64,000 bases of DNA from Pseudomonadota bacterium (GCA_021800795.1 JAJYYO010000001.1:1-64000); one strand, 5' to 3'; shown: positions 1-8,222, counted from the stretch's first letter. Numbers and translations are program-made. The notes: generated by a model not told the origin, from the sequence alone.

Positions 1-253
1 CGACACCGACGTGGTGCTGGTGATCGGCGCGAACGACGTGGTGAATCCGGCCGCCAAGAACGACAAATCAAGTCCCATCTACGGCATGCCGATCCTCGAC
101 GTGTACAAGGCGCGCACCGTGCTGGTGATCAAGCGCTCGATGGCGACCGGTTATGCGGGGCTGGACAACGACCTGTTCTACATGGACAAGACCATGATGG
201 TGTTCGGCGATGCCAAGAAGGTGGTCGAGGACATCATCAAGGCAATCGCCTGA
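1..253 (+). CDS. pntB: NAD(P) transhydrogenase subunit beta, C-terminal end (partial)
   Basis: This is the last 83 codons of the membrane subunit of the proton-translocating transhydrogenase, which moves hydride between NADH and NADP+. The reading frame is open from base 2. The visible part is the NADP(H)-binding domain III tail, with the runs [22 protein letters not shown] and the final [14 protein letters not shown] that are typical of PntB. The gene starts outside the window, so upstream pntA and the operon cannot be seen. The ORF-track start at base 11 is an internal GTG. Confidence 0.95.
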   Translation, partial: DTDVVLVIGANDVVNPAAKNDKSSPIYGMPILDVYKARTVLVIKRSMATGYAGLDNDLFYMDKTMMVFGDAKKVVEDIIKAIA

Positions 254-316
254 CCCTCTCATTCATGAGAAAATCATTGCTGTCGCCGTCGATAAATTGA
301 CGGCGGCAGCAATGCG

Positions 317-493
317 CTACCTGGCAACGGGTTTTTTGAATAAAGCGAGCGCTATCTGAATCAATGCATGAAGCGCTGATTCCTGTTCTTCCCACTCGAA
401 CTCGTCCGCCATCGTCTCGTCCTGCAAATGAAGTTCGGAAAAATTTTCCGGCGCGACCGAATAGAGCAGGCCGTGTGAAAATGACCGTTCCAT
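317..493 (-). CDS. small hypothetical protein, 58 aa
   Basis: This ORF is too short for the supplied track. On the minus strand an ATG at 493 is preceded at ideal spacing by a strong Shine-Dalgarno sequence (TGGAGGATTAGCC-ATG). The product has an acidic middle (DETMADEFEWEEQES) and a short hydrophobic C-terminal stretch (ALIQIALALF) ending in KKPVAR. I do not recognise a family. A perfect inverted repeat at 536-563 lies 43 bp upstream and could be its operator. The evidence is the RBS and the sensible composition only; codon statistics or homologues would settle it. Confidence 0.55.
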   Translation of the reverse strand: MERSFSHGLLYSVAPENFSELHLQDETMADEFEWEEQESALHALIQIALALFKKPVAR

Positions 494-535
494 GGCTAAT
501 CCTCCATTTAAGACATATCGTAAACCATACGATGT

Positions 536-563
536 TTAACAGTATATACGGTAATACTGTTAA
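536..563. promoter_or_regulatory. candidate operator, 10-bp perfect inverted repeat
   Basis: TTAACAGTAT and ATACTGTTAA form a perfect dyad with an 8-bp spacer, in an AT-rich stretch upstream of the small minus-strand ORF at 317-493. The half-site order ACAG...CTGT is the reverse of the LexA box, so I do not call it a LexA site. Arms one helical turn and a half apart suit a dimeric repressor. The regulator is unknown. Confidence 0.45.
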
Positions 564-710
564 TGCAAACGGAAAATTAATGCAACTGAGATATACGTTT
601 AACGGCCTGCGCCAGGGCGTGCCGGGTGGTCTGTGCAAGCGCAGCACATTGGCAAAACTTGTATTTATAATCAGCTGATTAAATAGGGGCAGGTGGCGAG
701 GGTTGGAAGC

Positions 711-1166
711 TTAGAGGCGGCGGCTTTTGATCACCAGAAATACACCCAGCAGACTTTCGATTAAATAGGCAATGCTGGAGATGCCGTGCAGCATCTTGAA
801 TTTTAAGGAAAAATCGCTGTGCATCACGTCGAGCGGCAGCGCCTGTGCTTTCAGTTCATTCATGGCAGGTTGAATGCCAAGCTGTATGATCAATGTAATC
901 AATATCATGGATGCGGCCGTCCAGAACAGTGGCTGACGAATCACGGCGCGGCCGGACTGGCTGATGAAGAAAAACAGCAGATACACGCCACAAGCCAGAC
1001 CGAGATATTCCGCGCTGACAAACATTTTTCCTGCGAGCTGGCCGGCCAGTTGTCTGTCGGGCTGCGCGTAAAACAGGACGGGAACGGCGAGATAACCGAT
1101 GGCCCACAGGCTGCCGACCCAGGCGGTGACTGCAAGAGATGCGATGTGATGGGCGATATTTTTCAT
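711..1166 (-). CDS. DUF4149-family integral membrane protein
   Basis: This is a 151-aa protein with four hydrophobic segments, at about residues 8-30, 55-70, 80-98 and 128-147, and little soluble sequence. The motif WVGSLWAIGYLAVPVLF near the N-terminus is characteristic of DUF4149 (TMEM205-like) proteins, which are common in betaproteobacteria. No function is established for the family. The gene stands alone, with no clear operon partner. The length is normal for the family and the ATG start has the expected first transmembrane segment. Confidence 0.8.
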   Translation of the reverse strand: MKNIAHHIASLAVTAWVGSLWAIGYLAVPVLFYAQPDRQLAGQLAGKMFVSAEYLGLACGVYLLFFFISQSGRAVIRQPLFWTAASMILITLIIQLGIQPAMNELKAQALPLDVMHSDFSLKFKMLHGISSIAYLIESLLGVFLVIKSRRL

Positions 1167-1261
1167 GGGTACAGGGTAACACAGGCAAACGGATTTTTCC
1201 TGCGGACAGCTCGCTTTTTATAACGCTCGCCATTAGACACTCGCCATTAGCGCCCGGTGAT

Positions 1262-1719
1262 TTAATAGAATATATTTAGCTGGTTATAGTTTTTATAGTC
1301 AGTAAAAAGAGTCAGGCTAAAATTCTGTAGAATTGTGTAAAGTGAAGCATCGGTTTTGAGGCGTTTTTTACAATGGCGACTGGCACGTAAACACTGATCG
1401 CGATCCAGATTTGCGTTTTGACCGCATTCTCGGTGATGCCGTAGAACTCCTTGATCCGAAGACGCTGCTTGATCCATTTGAGGAACAGCTCGACATGCCA
1501 GCGACAAAGCTGTGCGATGGTCAGCGCAGACAAGTCGAAGTTGTGGGTCAGAAAGACCAGATATTTCTTGTGTTCGGCATCGTAGAACTTGATGCGGCGC
1601 AGGTGTTGCGAGTAATCCTTGCCGGCTTTGGCCGAATTGATGTTTACCCAGTAATATCGAATCATGTCTCGAATGACTGCGGGATTATTGGTGATAAAAT
1701 GCCAGTCGTATCGATGTAA
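1262..1719 (-). pseudogene. IS4-type transposase remnant, 5'-truncated and frameshifted
   Basis: The minus strand encodes the C-terminal part of an IS4-like DDE transposase: LCRWHVELFLKWIKQRLRIKEFYG with the family glutamate of the Y-REK-like region, then ENAVKTQIWIAISVYV. Reading continues in another frame at about 1350 (SLYTILQNFSL, ending NQLNIFY), so a frameshift separates the body from the tail. The N-terminal half with the first two catalytic aspartates is missing. The upstream edge runs into the RBS of the next gene near 1725. It is inactive. Confidence 0.75.
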
Positions 1720-1739
1720 CTCTGTACAGGAGGAAACAA

Positions 1740-2303
1740 ATGCTGAATAAATCAATGTTGATCGGGCTGGCGGGGGGGGCTGCCGCAGCCACTGCAATAG
1801 GCGGGATTGCGGGTTACGAAGTGTTGCATCACAAAGCCGCGCATGCCGATTATGCCGAAGTCGTCAGTGTGCAGCAGATTTTCAGAAATGTTCGTCAGGC
1901 TCACAAGGTTTGCGGGGAACAGCCTGTCACCCGCGAGGCTCCGGTGCGGGATCAGAATCGCATTGCCGGAACCGCGATCGGTGCGGTATTGGGCGGTATT
2001 CTGGGCGATCAGGTCGGCAACGGTAACGGCAGAACTGTTGCAGCCATCGCGGGTGCTGCGGCCGGCGGTTATGCGGGTAATACCGTGCAGAGAAACATGC
2101 AACAGTCCGACCGTCAGACAGTCATGGAAGAGCGCTGCAGGACGGAATACTCCAACGAGAAACAACTTCTCGGTTACAACGTGACTTACCATCTGGACGG
2201 CAAGCAGCACGTCGTGCACATGGACCATGATCCCGGTCCGCGCATACCGATGAAAGACGGTCATTTGGTTTTGAACTCGCAGTCACCCCTCAATCCTCCC
2301 TGA
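1740..2303 (+). CDS. glycine-zipper 2TM-domain (17 kDa surface antigen-like) protein
   Basis: This 187-aa protein has an N-terminal membrane or signal segment rich in Gly/Ala (LIGLAGGAAAATAIGGIAG). A second glycine-zipper stretch, GTAIGAVLGGILGDQVGNGNGRTVAAIAGAAAGGYAGN, lies at about residues 76-113. This is the Rick_17kDa_Anti/SlyB-like architecture, usually found in envelope proteins. The C-terminal 60 residues (YNVTYHLDGKQHVVHMDHDPG) resemble the conserved tail of such proteins. The ATG is preceded by ACAGGAGGAAACAA, a strong RBS that lies immediately beyond the edge of the transposase relic. Confidence 0.85.
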   Translation: MLNKSMLIGLAGGAAAATAIGGIAGYEVLHHKAAHADYAEVVSVQQIFRNVRQAHKVCGEQPVTREAPVRDQNRIAGTAIGAVLGGILGDQVGNGNGRTVAAIAGAAAGGYAGNTVQRNMQQSDRQTVMEERCRTEYSNEKQLLGYNVTYHLDGKQHVVHMDHDPGPRIPMKDGHLVLNSQSPLNPP

Positions 2304-2330
2304 GCAAGAGCCCGGGTGGTGCTTGTCAGT

Positions 2331-2440
2331 GGCGTTGTTGCATGGAAAATTTAAGTATTTAAACAACAAGGAAATAATTATTTTCCGATTTTTTAACTGA
2401 TTGATTTTTAATATAAAGTGTATATCCGTGCAACAACGCC
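2331..2440. mobile_element. 110-bp MITE-like element with 12-bp terminal inverted repeats
   Basis: GGCGTTGTTGCA at 2331 and TGCAACAACGCC ending at 2440 are perfect inverted repeats bounding an AT-rich, non-coding 110-bp core. The end sequence resembles the GGCTTTGTTG-type termini of IS5-related elements. There is no transposase, so this would be a non-autonomous or internally deleted copy. No target duplication is obvious to me. Confidence 0.5.
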
Positions 2441-2491
2441 GCCCGGTGACATGTTCGCACAAGTCATGGATGCCATGAACGTCACCGCGGA

Positions 2492-2683
2492 CTGATATTC
2501 GAAATCAAGCGGGATTGCAGTGGAGACGGCCCGGGCATATGCACCACGGTGTTCTTCCAGGGCGGCCCGTTGCGTTGCGTCTGGCGCCAGAACCCTGAAG
2601 GACAGAATGCCGGATCGATCTTGATAATTCTGATGGCAGGCTGCGCGCAGCAGATCAATTCAAACCGGCGGATGCAACCTTGA
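2492..2683 (+). pseudogene. relic of a glycyl-radical-enzyme activase (PflA-like radical SAM)
   Basis: A 63-codon open frame reads LIFEIKRDCSGDGPGI, then TTVFFQGGPLRCVWRQNPEG. This matches the N-terminal signature of pyruvate-formate-lyase-type activating enzymes (DGPGIRTTVFFKGCPLRCxWCHNPE). Two of the three radical-SAM cysteines are replaced (Gly for the first, Arg for the third), and the frame stops soon afterwards, so no [4Fe-4S] cluster could form. No glycyl radical enzyme is nearby. It is a decayed fragment, perhaps left by insertion and deletion around the element at 2331-2440. Confidence 0.7.
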
Positions 2684-2699
2684 GGTGCAGCTTTTTAAG

Positions 2700-3515
2700 A
2701 TGAACGATCACCCGATGGAGTTAAGGCAGTGCGCGCTGTTCCGGCTTGCGGAATGCAACCCCGCTCGCAAGGCGGCGGCGGTGCGCAGCCTTGAGCAGGC
2801 ATGGCTGAAAGGCGAGGTAGCACTGGATAGCCAGGCGGCATTAAGCGCGATACTTGACATTCCCGGTCGTCCTGTCAGGCCGGAACTGGTCGCGCCGCGC
2901 GAGGTCAGGCGTCGCTCGATGATCACGCTTGAAGGGCGGGCCGCCCTGATTCATGCGCTGGTACACATCGAATTCAATGCCATCAATCTGGCGCTGGATG
3001 CAATCTGGCGCTTCTCGGATATGCCGCGCGAGTATTACGCGGACTGGTTGCAGGTAGCGGCTGAAGAAGCCCTGCATTTTTCTTTGCTGCTCGAACACTT
3101 GCAAAGTATGGGTTATAGCTATGGGGACTTCCCGGGACACAACAGTTTATGGGAGATGGTCGACAAGACCCGTCTCGACGTGCTGGCGCGCATGGCGCTG
3201 GTGCCAAGGACCATGGAGGCGCGCGGGCTGGACGCGGTGCCCGCGATGCGCGGGAAGCTTGCACAAGTTGGCGACATGAAAGCGGCTGAGATTCTGGATA
3301 TCATCCTGAGGGACGAAATCGGCCATGTCGCGATCGGCAATCGCTGGTACGGCTACCTGTGCGTGCAGCGCGGACTTGATCCTGTAGAAACGTACGCGCG
3401 CCTGGCAAGGGGCTATGCGGCGCCTCCGCTGCGCGGCCCGTTCAATTTGGCGGCCCGGCGGGCTGCCGGGTTCAGCGATGCGGAATTGGCGGCGCTGATA
3501 GTTCCGTATATATAG
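2700..3515 (+). CDS. DUF455-family ferritin-like protein
   Basis: This protein of about 271 aa has the four-helix ferritin-like fold signature. The runs HALVHIEFNAINLALDAIWRF, AAEEALHFSLLLEHL and ILRDEIGHVAIGNRWY supply the paired E/H di-metal ligands typical of DUF455 proteins, which are distantly related to MiaE. The function is unsettled; a metal-dependent oxidase or hydroxylase role is inferred for the family. The start is uncertain: GTG at 2685, ATG at 2700 or ATG at 2715 (MELRQ, the usual family N-terminus) are all possible. I chose 2700 because GAGG lies upstream, although the spacing is long. Confidence 0.85.
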   Translation: MNDHPMELRQCALFRLAECNPARKAAAVRSLEQAWLKGEVALDSQAALSAILDIPGRPVRPELVAPREVRRRSMITLEGRAALIHALVHIEFNAINLALDAIWRFSDMPREYYADWLQVAAEEALHFSLLLEHLQSMGYSYGDFPGHNSLWEMVDKTRLDVLARMALVPRTMEARGLDAVPAMRGKLAQVGDMKAAEILDIILRDEIGHVAIGNRWYGYLCVQRGLDPVETYARLARGYAAPPLRGPFNLAARRAAGFSDAELAALIVPYI

Positions 3516-3639
3516 GCCATCCGGCATATGGATTTTTTTTATTTATACGATTAGACTTCTTGGCGCCGTTTGTACAGCTTCATTGAAATGTCATGTTTCT
3601 CAGACACACTCGTCAATCAATCACCGGGGGGTGTTGATT

Positions 3640-3831
3640 ATGTTTAAATTTTCTTATCCGGGCGCTCATGTTCAGGCTGTCGGTCGAACTTGCCCCAAAT
3701 GTAACTCTTCCTATCTGGACAGGGTGCCGCGTCGTTTGCTCGACCGAATTTTCTGTCTTGTCGTTTCCGTCAGGCGCTACCAGTGCGAGTCGTGCGGCTG
3801 GCAGGGCAATATGAAATTTAATCGAAAGTAA
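3640..3831 (+). CDS. small zinc-ribbon protein, 63 aa
   Basis: The product has two CxxC knuckles, TCPKCNSS and QCESCGWQG, separated by a basic linker (YLDRVPRRLLDRIFCL). This is the pattern of a structural zinc ribbon. The ATG at 3640 is preceded by GGGGGGTG, which serves as an RBS; the upstream in-frame extension in the ORF track lacks one. Similar short zinc-ribbon ORFs of unknown function occur in related bacteria. It stands alone between DUF455 and rlmJ. Confidence 0.65.
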   Translation: MFKFSYPGAHVQAVGRTCPKCNSSYLDRVPRRLLDRIFCLVVSVRRYQCESCGWQGNMKFNRK

Positions 3832-3954
3832 CACGAAGCCATCCGCAGTCCGTCCGTCAGTATTAAGCTGTGCGGCTCCTGCAAGACGGGATAGTTTTGT
3901 CAAGCAGGCGCGGGCGTGGCACAATTGCGTCCTGCACCTTGACGATCCCCATTC

Positions 3955-4794
3955 ATGCTGAGTTACCGACACGCCTTTCACGCAGGCAATCATGCCGATG
4001 TGCTGAAGCACTTCATCGAAGTACAACTGCTGCGCTACCTGTCGCAAAAAGACAAACCGTTCTGGTACATCGACACCCATGCAGGCGCGGGATGCTATGC
4101 GCTGGACAGCGGTTATGCAACGCAGAATGCCGAATATGAGAGCGGTATTGCGCGACTGTGGCGCCGCGATGATCTGCCCGAAGCACTGGCCGACTACGTG
4201 ACCTTGGTCAAAAGCATCAATCCTGACGGACAAATGAAACTGTATCCCGGATCACCGCTGATTGCGCAGCGTCTGTTGCGGGAGCAGGACAAAATGCGCC
4301 TGTTTGAGTTGCACCCGAGCGACAGCGAGCTTTTGCAGGAAAATTTTGCGGGTTCAGGGGCGCTGGTGCAAAGCGCCGATGGTTTTACTGCGCTCAAGGC
4401 CTTGCTGCCGCCGCCGCCGCGCCGCGCGCTGCTGCTGATAGACCCGCCTTACGAAGATAAACAGGATTACCAGCGCGTGGTATCGGCGCTGCGCGAGGGG
4501 CTCAAGCGCTTCGCCAGCGGCGTCTATGCCGTGTGGTATCCTCAGTTGCAACGCGCCGACGCGCGGCAGTTGCCGGAACAACTCAAGCAACTGCCGGTGA
4601 AAAGCTGGCTTAATGTGGCGCTCAGCGTGCAGGGATTGAGCGAAGATGGTTTCGGCATGCATGGCAGCGGCATGTTCGTGCTCAATCCGCCATGGAATCT
4701 GCATGCTACGCTGCAACAGGTGATGCCTTATCTCGCGGATGTGCTGGGGCGGGACGCGCAAGCCTCATTTATTCTGGAGCAGGGTCAGAAATGA
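3955..4794 (+). CDS. rlmJ: 23S rRNA (adenine(2030)-N6)-methyltransferase RlmJ
   Basis: This is an SAM-dependent N6-adenine methyltransferase acting on A2030 of 23S rRNA. It opens with the family hallmark MLSYRHAFHAGNHADVLKH. Motif I-like sequence WYIDTHAGAGCY lies near residue 40, and the catalytic motif IV DPPYE near residue 162. The length of 279 aa is normal for RlmJ. The gene is monocistronic, with uvrC about 80 bp downstream. No anomalies were seen. Confidence 0.95.
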   Translation: MLSYRHAFHAGNHADVLKHFIEVQLLRYLSQKDKPFWYIDTHAGAGCYALDSGYATQNAEYESGIARLWRRDDLPEALADYVTLVKSINPDGQMKLYPGSPLIAQRLLREQDKMRLFELHPSDSELLQENFAGSGALVQSADGFTALKALLPPPPRRALLLIDPPYEDKQDYQRVVSALREGLKRFASGVYAVWYPQLQRADARQLPEQLKQLPVKSWLNVALSVQGLSEDGFGMHGSGMFVLNPPWNLHATLQQVMPYLADVLGRDAQASFILEQGQK

Positions 4795-4873
4795 CGTTTG
4801 CTGCGGATTGCCGCAACTGCTCGCGCCTTGCCATCGCCGATACCGCTCAACATCTTGAAAACTGAAAAATTCG

Positions 4874-6745
4874 ATGCGCGCGTTTGATGTTAAATCCATT
4901 TTAGACAGCCTGCCCTTGCTGCCCGGCGTGTACCGCTATTACGACGAGCGCGGAGCCGTGCTGTATGTCGGCAAGGCCAATCAACTGAAAAAACGCGTCT
5001 CCTCCTATTTCCAGAAGAGCAATATTTCACCGCGCATCCGCCTGATGGTGTCGCACATTGCGCGCATCGAAACCACCGTGACACGTTCGGAAGCCGAAGC
5101 GCTGCTGTTGGAAAACAATCTGATCAAGTCTTTGAAGCCGCGATATAATATCCTGTTCAGAGACGATAAATCGTATCCATATATCGTGCTGACCGGAGAT
5201 CGATTCCCGCGACTGACTTATTATCGCGGCGCACCCGATCGCCGGCATCAGTTTTTCGGCCCGTATCCCAACGCCTATGCCGCCCGTGAAACGATACAGT
5301 TGCTGCAAAGGATTTTCCGCATACGCACCTGCGAGGACAGCGTGTTCAAAAATCGCACGCGCCCCTGTTTGTTGCACCAGATCAATCGTTGTACCGCACC
5401 CTGCGTCAATTTGATTTCCGAGGCGGACTATCAGACCGATATTCGCTGTGCCGTGCTGCTGCTGCAAGGCAAACACCAGGAAGTCGAGCGCACCTTGCGA
5501 GCCGCGATGGAGCAGGCGGCAGAGGTGCAGCATTATGAGCAGGCCGCTGTGTTGCGCGACCAGTTGCATGCCTTGCATACCGTTCAACAAAAACAATTCG
5601 TTGAATCGACGGGGGGCGAGACGAATGCCGACATCATCGCGCTGGCGCAGCAAGATGGGCTGGTTTGTGTGAACCTTGCCATGGTGCGCGGCGGACGTCA
5701 CCTGGGCGACAAGAGTTTTTTCCCGGAACATGCGGAAGATTTGCCGCCGGATGAAATTGTGCAGGCATTTATCGCGCAGCATTATCTCAATCGTGCCGTG
5801 CCTCCTTTACTGGTGTTGGCAGCTGAATGTGATTCTAAAAAACTTATGGATGGGCAAGCTGATGAAACCCTGGCGCAATTGTTGAGCGAACAGGCAGGGC
5901 ACGCGGTCAAAATCAGCACGGCCGCCGGCGGAGAGCGCCGCCAGTGGCTTGAAATGGCGCAGCGCAACGCAGAGCTTGCACTGGGTCAGCGCGTGATGCA
6001 GCAAGGCGGACAGTCTGTGCGTCTGGATCGGCTGCGCGCCTGGCTGGATATGCCACAGTTGCAGCGCATCGAATGCTTTGATATCAGTCATACCATGGGA
6101 GAGGCGACGGTGGCTTCATGCGTGGTTTACGACAATCTCGACATGCGATCGGCGCAATATCGGCGCTATAACATCCCAGTCCTGAGCTTAGCCGAAGGAG
6201 GCGGCATCACGCCGGGAGATGACTACGCGGCGATGCGTCAGGCGCTGACACGCCGCTATCAGAAACTCGCAGTCGCCTCCATTGACAAGAAGGACGCGGC
6301 GCGGCCCGATTTGATCCTGATAGACGGCGGTTTGGGGCAACTGCATGTCGCCATGCAGGTGATGCAGGAACTCGGGCTGGATTTGCCATTGGTCGGGGTT
6401 GCCAAGGGAGTCGACAGGAAGGCGGGGATGGAGCAGCTGATTTTTCCCGACGGCAGGGCCAGACGCTTGAGCGCCGATGATCCGGCATTGCATCTGATAC
6501 AAACGATACGCGATGAGGCCCACCGTTTCGCGATTACCGGACACCGTGCGCGGCGCGCCAAGACCCGCACCACATCCAGTCTGGAAGAAATCAGCGGGGT
6601 GGGGGATAAGCGGCGTCGCAGCCTGCTGACTCACTTCGGCGGGCTTCGTGGCGTCACGCAGGCCGGCGTCGAGCAGCTCTGTCAGGTTGAGGGAATCAGC
6701 AAATCGCTTGCTGAAAAGATATATCGGCAATTGCATCAAAAATGA
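4874..6745 (+). CDS. uvrC: excinuclease ABC subunit C
   Basis: UvrC makes both incisions in nucleotide-excision repair as part of UvrABC. The 623-aa product has an N-terminal GIY-YIG domain ([20 protein letters not shown]), a UvrB-interacting UVR motif around residues 200-235, a C-terminal RNase H-like nuclease half ([22 protein letters not shown], then [11 protein letters not shown]), and two helix-hairpin-helix motifs at the end ([20 protein letters not shown]). The length is full. The stop overlaps a possible upstream start of pgsA, an arrangement often seen for uvrC-pgsA. Confidence 0.97.
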   Translation: MRAFDVKSILDSLPLLPGVYRYYDERGAVLYVGKANQLKKRVSSYFQKSNISPRIRLMVSHIARIETTVTRSEAEALLLENNLIKSLKPRYNILFRDDKSYPYIVLTGDRFPRLTYYRGAPDRRHQFFGPYPNAYAARETIQLLQRIFRIRTCEDSVFKNRTRPCLLHQINRCTAPCVNLISEADYQTDIRCAVLLLQGKHQEVERTLRAAMEQAAEVQHYEQAAVLRDQLHALHTVQQKQFVESTGGETNADIIALAQQDGLVCVNLAMVRGGRHLGDKSFFPEHAEDLPPDEIVQAFIAQHYLNRAVPPLLVLAAECDSKKLMDGQADETLAQLLSEQAGHAVKISTAAGGERRQWLEMAQRNAELALGQRVMQQGGQSVRLDRLRAWLDMPQLQRIECFDISHTMGEATVASCVVYDNLDMRSAQYRRYNIPVLSLAEGGGITPGDDYAAMRQALTRRYQKLAVASIDKKDAARPDLILIDGGLGQLHVAMQVMQELGLDLPLVGVAKGVDRKAGMEQLIFPDGRARRLSADDPALHLIQTIRDEAHRFAITGHRARRAKTRTTSSLEEISGVGDKRRRSLLTHFGGLRGVTQAGVEQLCQVEGISKSLAEKIYRQLHQK

Positions 6746-6792
6746 AGAAAAGTTGTTGCCGCCGCGATTTGTCAGCGGCTACACTGACGCCC

Positions 6793-7359
6793 ATGAAGAT
6801 AAACATCCCAAATTTGCTTACCTGGTTAAGAATTCTGCTCATTCCGGTATTCATAACGGCGTTTTACTTGTCCGACAGCACGCTTGCCCCGCATGCAAAA
6901 AACTTGACTGCGACAGGTGTATTTTTACTGGCATCGCTGACCGACTGGCTGGATGGATACCTTGCGCGTCGGTTGAATCAATCTTCCGCGTTCGGCGCCT
7001 TTCTCGATCCGGTCGCGGATAAACTGATGGTGGCCGCAGCGCTGATATTGCTGGTCGAGTTGGGTCGCGCGGATGCAGTGATTGCTTTTATTATCATCGG
7101 ACGGGAAATCACTATTTCGGCACTGCGCGAATGGATGGCCAAGATCGGAGAGAGCAAGAGCACGGCAGTTTCCCTGCTGGGGAAAGTAAAAACGACGTTT
7201 CAGATGCTCGCGATCGCCATGCTGCTCTACCACGAGCAGGTGCTGGGTATGAATTGCCAGGAAGTCGGTTCGTTGCTGCTGTATTTGGCAGCGCTGCTCA
7301 CATTGTGGTCGATGGGCTATTACCTGATGATGGCGATGCAGCGATTGAAAGAAATATGA
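6793..7359 (+). CDS. pgsA: CDP-diacylglycerol--glycerol-3-phosphate 3-phosphatidyltransferase
   Basis: This inner-membrane enzyme makes phosphatidylglycerol phosphate from CDP-diacylglycerol. The CDP-alcohol phosphotransferase motif is complete: DWLDGYLARRLNQ...GAFLDPVADK, with its aspartates and glycine. Several transmembrane helices follow. I chose the ATG giving MKINIPNLLTWLRI because that is the usual family start; an in-frame ATG at 6742 overlaps the uvrC stop by 4 bp and could be used through coupling. It lies immediately upstream of the tRNA cluster. Confidence 0.93.
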   Translation: MKINIPNLLTWLRILLIPVFITAFYLSDSTLAPHAKNLTATGVFLLASLTDWLDGYLARRLNQSSAFGAFLDPVADKLMVAAALILLVELGRADAVIAFIIIGREITISALREWMAKIGESKSTAVSLLGKVKTTFQMLAIAMLLYHEQVLGMNCQEVGSLLLYLAALLTLWSMGYYLMMAMQRLKEI

Positions 7360-7367
7360 AATCAGCG

Positions 7368-7395
7368 TTGCTTTCGCGGGGTGTGTCTGTATAAT
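7368..7395 (+). promoter_or_regulatory. candidate sigma70 promoter of the first tRNA-Pro
   Basis: A perfect TATAAT box at 7390-7395 lies 10 bp upstream of the tRNA 5' end. A TTGCTT -35-like hexamer at 7368 is separated from it by 16 bp. Confidence 0.6.
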
Positions 7396-7405
7396 GCGCA
7401 GCCTT

Positions 7406-7482
7406 CGGGGTGTAGCGTAGCCTGGTAGCGCGCCTGCTTTGGGAGCAGGATGTCGGGAGTTCGAATCTCTCCACCCCGACCA
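7406..7482 (+). tRNA. tRNA-Pro (TGG), copy 1
   Basis: The cloverleaf can be read directly: acceptor CGGGGTG pairs with CACCCCG, the anticodon arm is CCTGC-TTTGGGA-GCAGG (anticodon TGG), the T arm is GGGAGTTCGAATCTC, and CCA is encoded. It is 77 nt long and identical to the copy at 7551. Confidence 0.97.
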
Positions 7483-7534
7483 GTCAGTAAAGTAACAAAC
7501 AGTCAATTGACCCCAAGCCGGTCTTATTTTTCTG

Positions 7535-7540
7535 TATAAT
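7535..7540 (+). promoter_or_regulatory. -10 box of the second tRNA-Pro
   Basis: TATAAT lies 10 bp upstream of the second tRNA-Pro, in the same position and context (TCTGTATAATG) as for copy 1. The duplication therefore included the core promoter. No convincing -35 hexamer is visible at 16-18 bp spacing; TTGACC lies 22 bp away. Confidence 0.5.
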
Positions 7541-7550
7541 GTGCGACCTT

Positions 7551-7627
7551 CGGGGTGTAGCGTAGCCTGGTAGCGCGCCTGCTTTGGGAGCAGGATGTCG
7601 GGAGTTCGAATCTCTCCACCCCGACCA
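7551..7627 (+). tRNA. tRNA-Pro (TGG), copy 2
   Basis: This is an exact 77-nt repeat of the tRNA at 7406, with anticodon TGG and encoded CCA. The spacer between the copies is 68 bp. Similarity also extends about 16 bp upstream through the -10 box, which indicates tandem duplication of a promoter-plus-gene unit. Confidence 0.97.
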
Positions 7628-7663
7628 GATTTTTGCAGTAACAAGCTTTAGCGTAAAGGATTT

Positions 7664-7740
7664 GTGCCCATAGCTCAACCGGATAGAGCACCAGCCTTCT
7701 AAGCTGGGGGTTACAGGTTCGATTCCTGTTGGGCACACCA
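7664..7740 (+). tRNA. tRNA-Arg (TCT)
   Basis: The acceptor stem GTGCCCA pairs with TGGGCAC. The anticodon arm is CCAGC-CTTCTAA-GCTGG, giving anticodon TCT. The T loop GGTTCGATTCC is present and CCA is encoded. It is 77 nt long. Confidence 0.97.
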
Positions 7741-7780
7741 GTGTCTGCCGGGTGTCCGGACAAAAGTTTTAAAGTTCAAT

Positions 7781-7857
7781 GGTGGCTGTAGCTCAGTTGG
7801 TAGAGTCCAGGATTGTGATTCCTGTTGTCGTGGGTTCGAGCCCCATCAGCCACCCCA
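7781..7857 (+). tRNA. tRNA-His (GTG)
   Basis: The acceptor stem GTGGCTG pairs with CAGCCAC, with the histidine-specific G-1 (7781) opposite C73. The anticodon arm CAGGA-TTGTGAT-TCCTG gives anticodon GTG. CCA is encoded. It is the last gene of the tRNA cluster and is followed by a strong terminator. Confidence 0.97.
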
Positions 7858-7861
7858 CACA

Positions 7862-7896
7862 AAGCCTTTAATTCATTGAGTTAGAGGCTTTTTTCT
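7862..7896 (+). terminator. rho-independent terminator of the tRNA cluster
   Basis: AAGCCTTTAA (7862-7871) pairs with TTAGAGGCTT (7881-7890) in a 10-bp stem with one G-U pair and a 9-nt loop. It runs directly into a T tract (TTTTTTCTT). Confidence 0.85.
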
Positions 7897-8095
7897 TGTC
7901 TGTCTTTATCAATATTTATCTGAATTTATCTCACTTCTTGGTAATTCACTGTGCCAAAATTGTGCCGGATTGCGCCAAAAAGAGAGAGTTGTCGATTAAG
8001 TCCGTAAACGGCTGCAAATCCGGGGGCTGGTAGCCGCCGCTTCGATTCGGTAAATTAACGTTGTCGAGACGACTAACAACCGAAGGAGAGAAGCG

Positions 8096-8222
8096 ATGAG
8101 ATTAACGTAGGTTCGGCGTTATTGCCAGGGCTTTTGAACGGGCCAAACGGGCTGGCGAAGCTGGTTGAAACGGTGCTCAATCAAATTCTGGAGGCTCAGG
8201 TAGCTGAGTCGGTTGGCGCGCT
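8096..8222 (+). pseudogene. IS256/Mutator-type transposase N-terminal remnant
   Basis: ATGAG at 8096, preceded by AGGAGAGAAGCG, leads after a one-base deletion into INVGSALLPGLLNGPNG and then LAKLVETVLNQILEAQVAE. This is the conserved N-terminus of IS256-family transposases. The match ends near 8222 and the rest of the transposase is absent. The frameshift and truncation make it inactive. It sits just downstream of tRNA-His, a common insertion neighbourhood. Confidence 0.75.

Noticed and set aside
536-563. LexA box
   Set aside because: The half sites are ACAG...CTGT, inverted relative to CTGT-N8-ACAG, so the SOS reading does not hold.
237-647. 136-aa minus-strand ORF over the pntB 3' flank
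   Set aside because: It overlaps the RBS-backed 58-aa ORF in another frame, has no RBS and low-complexity composition; treated as a shadow.
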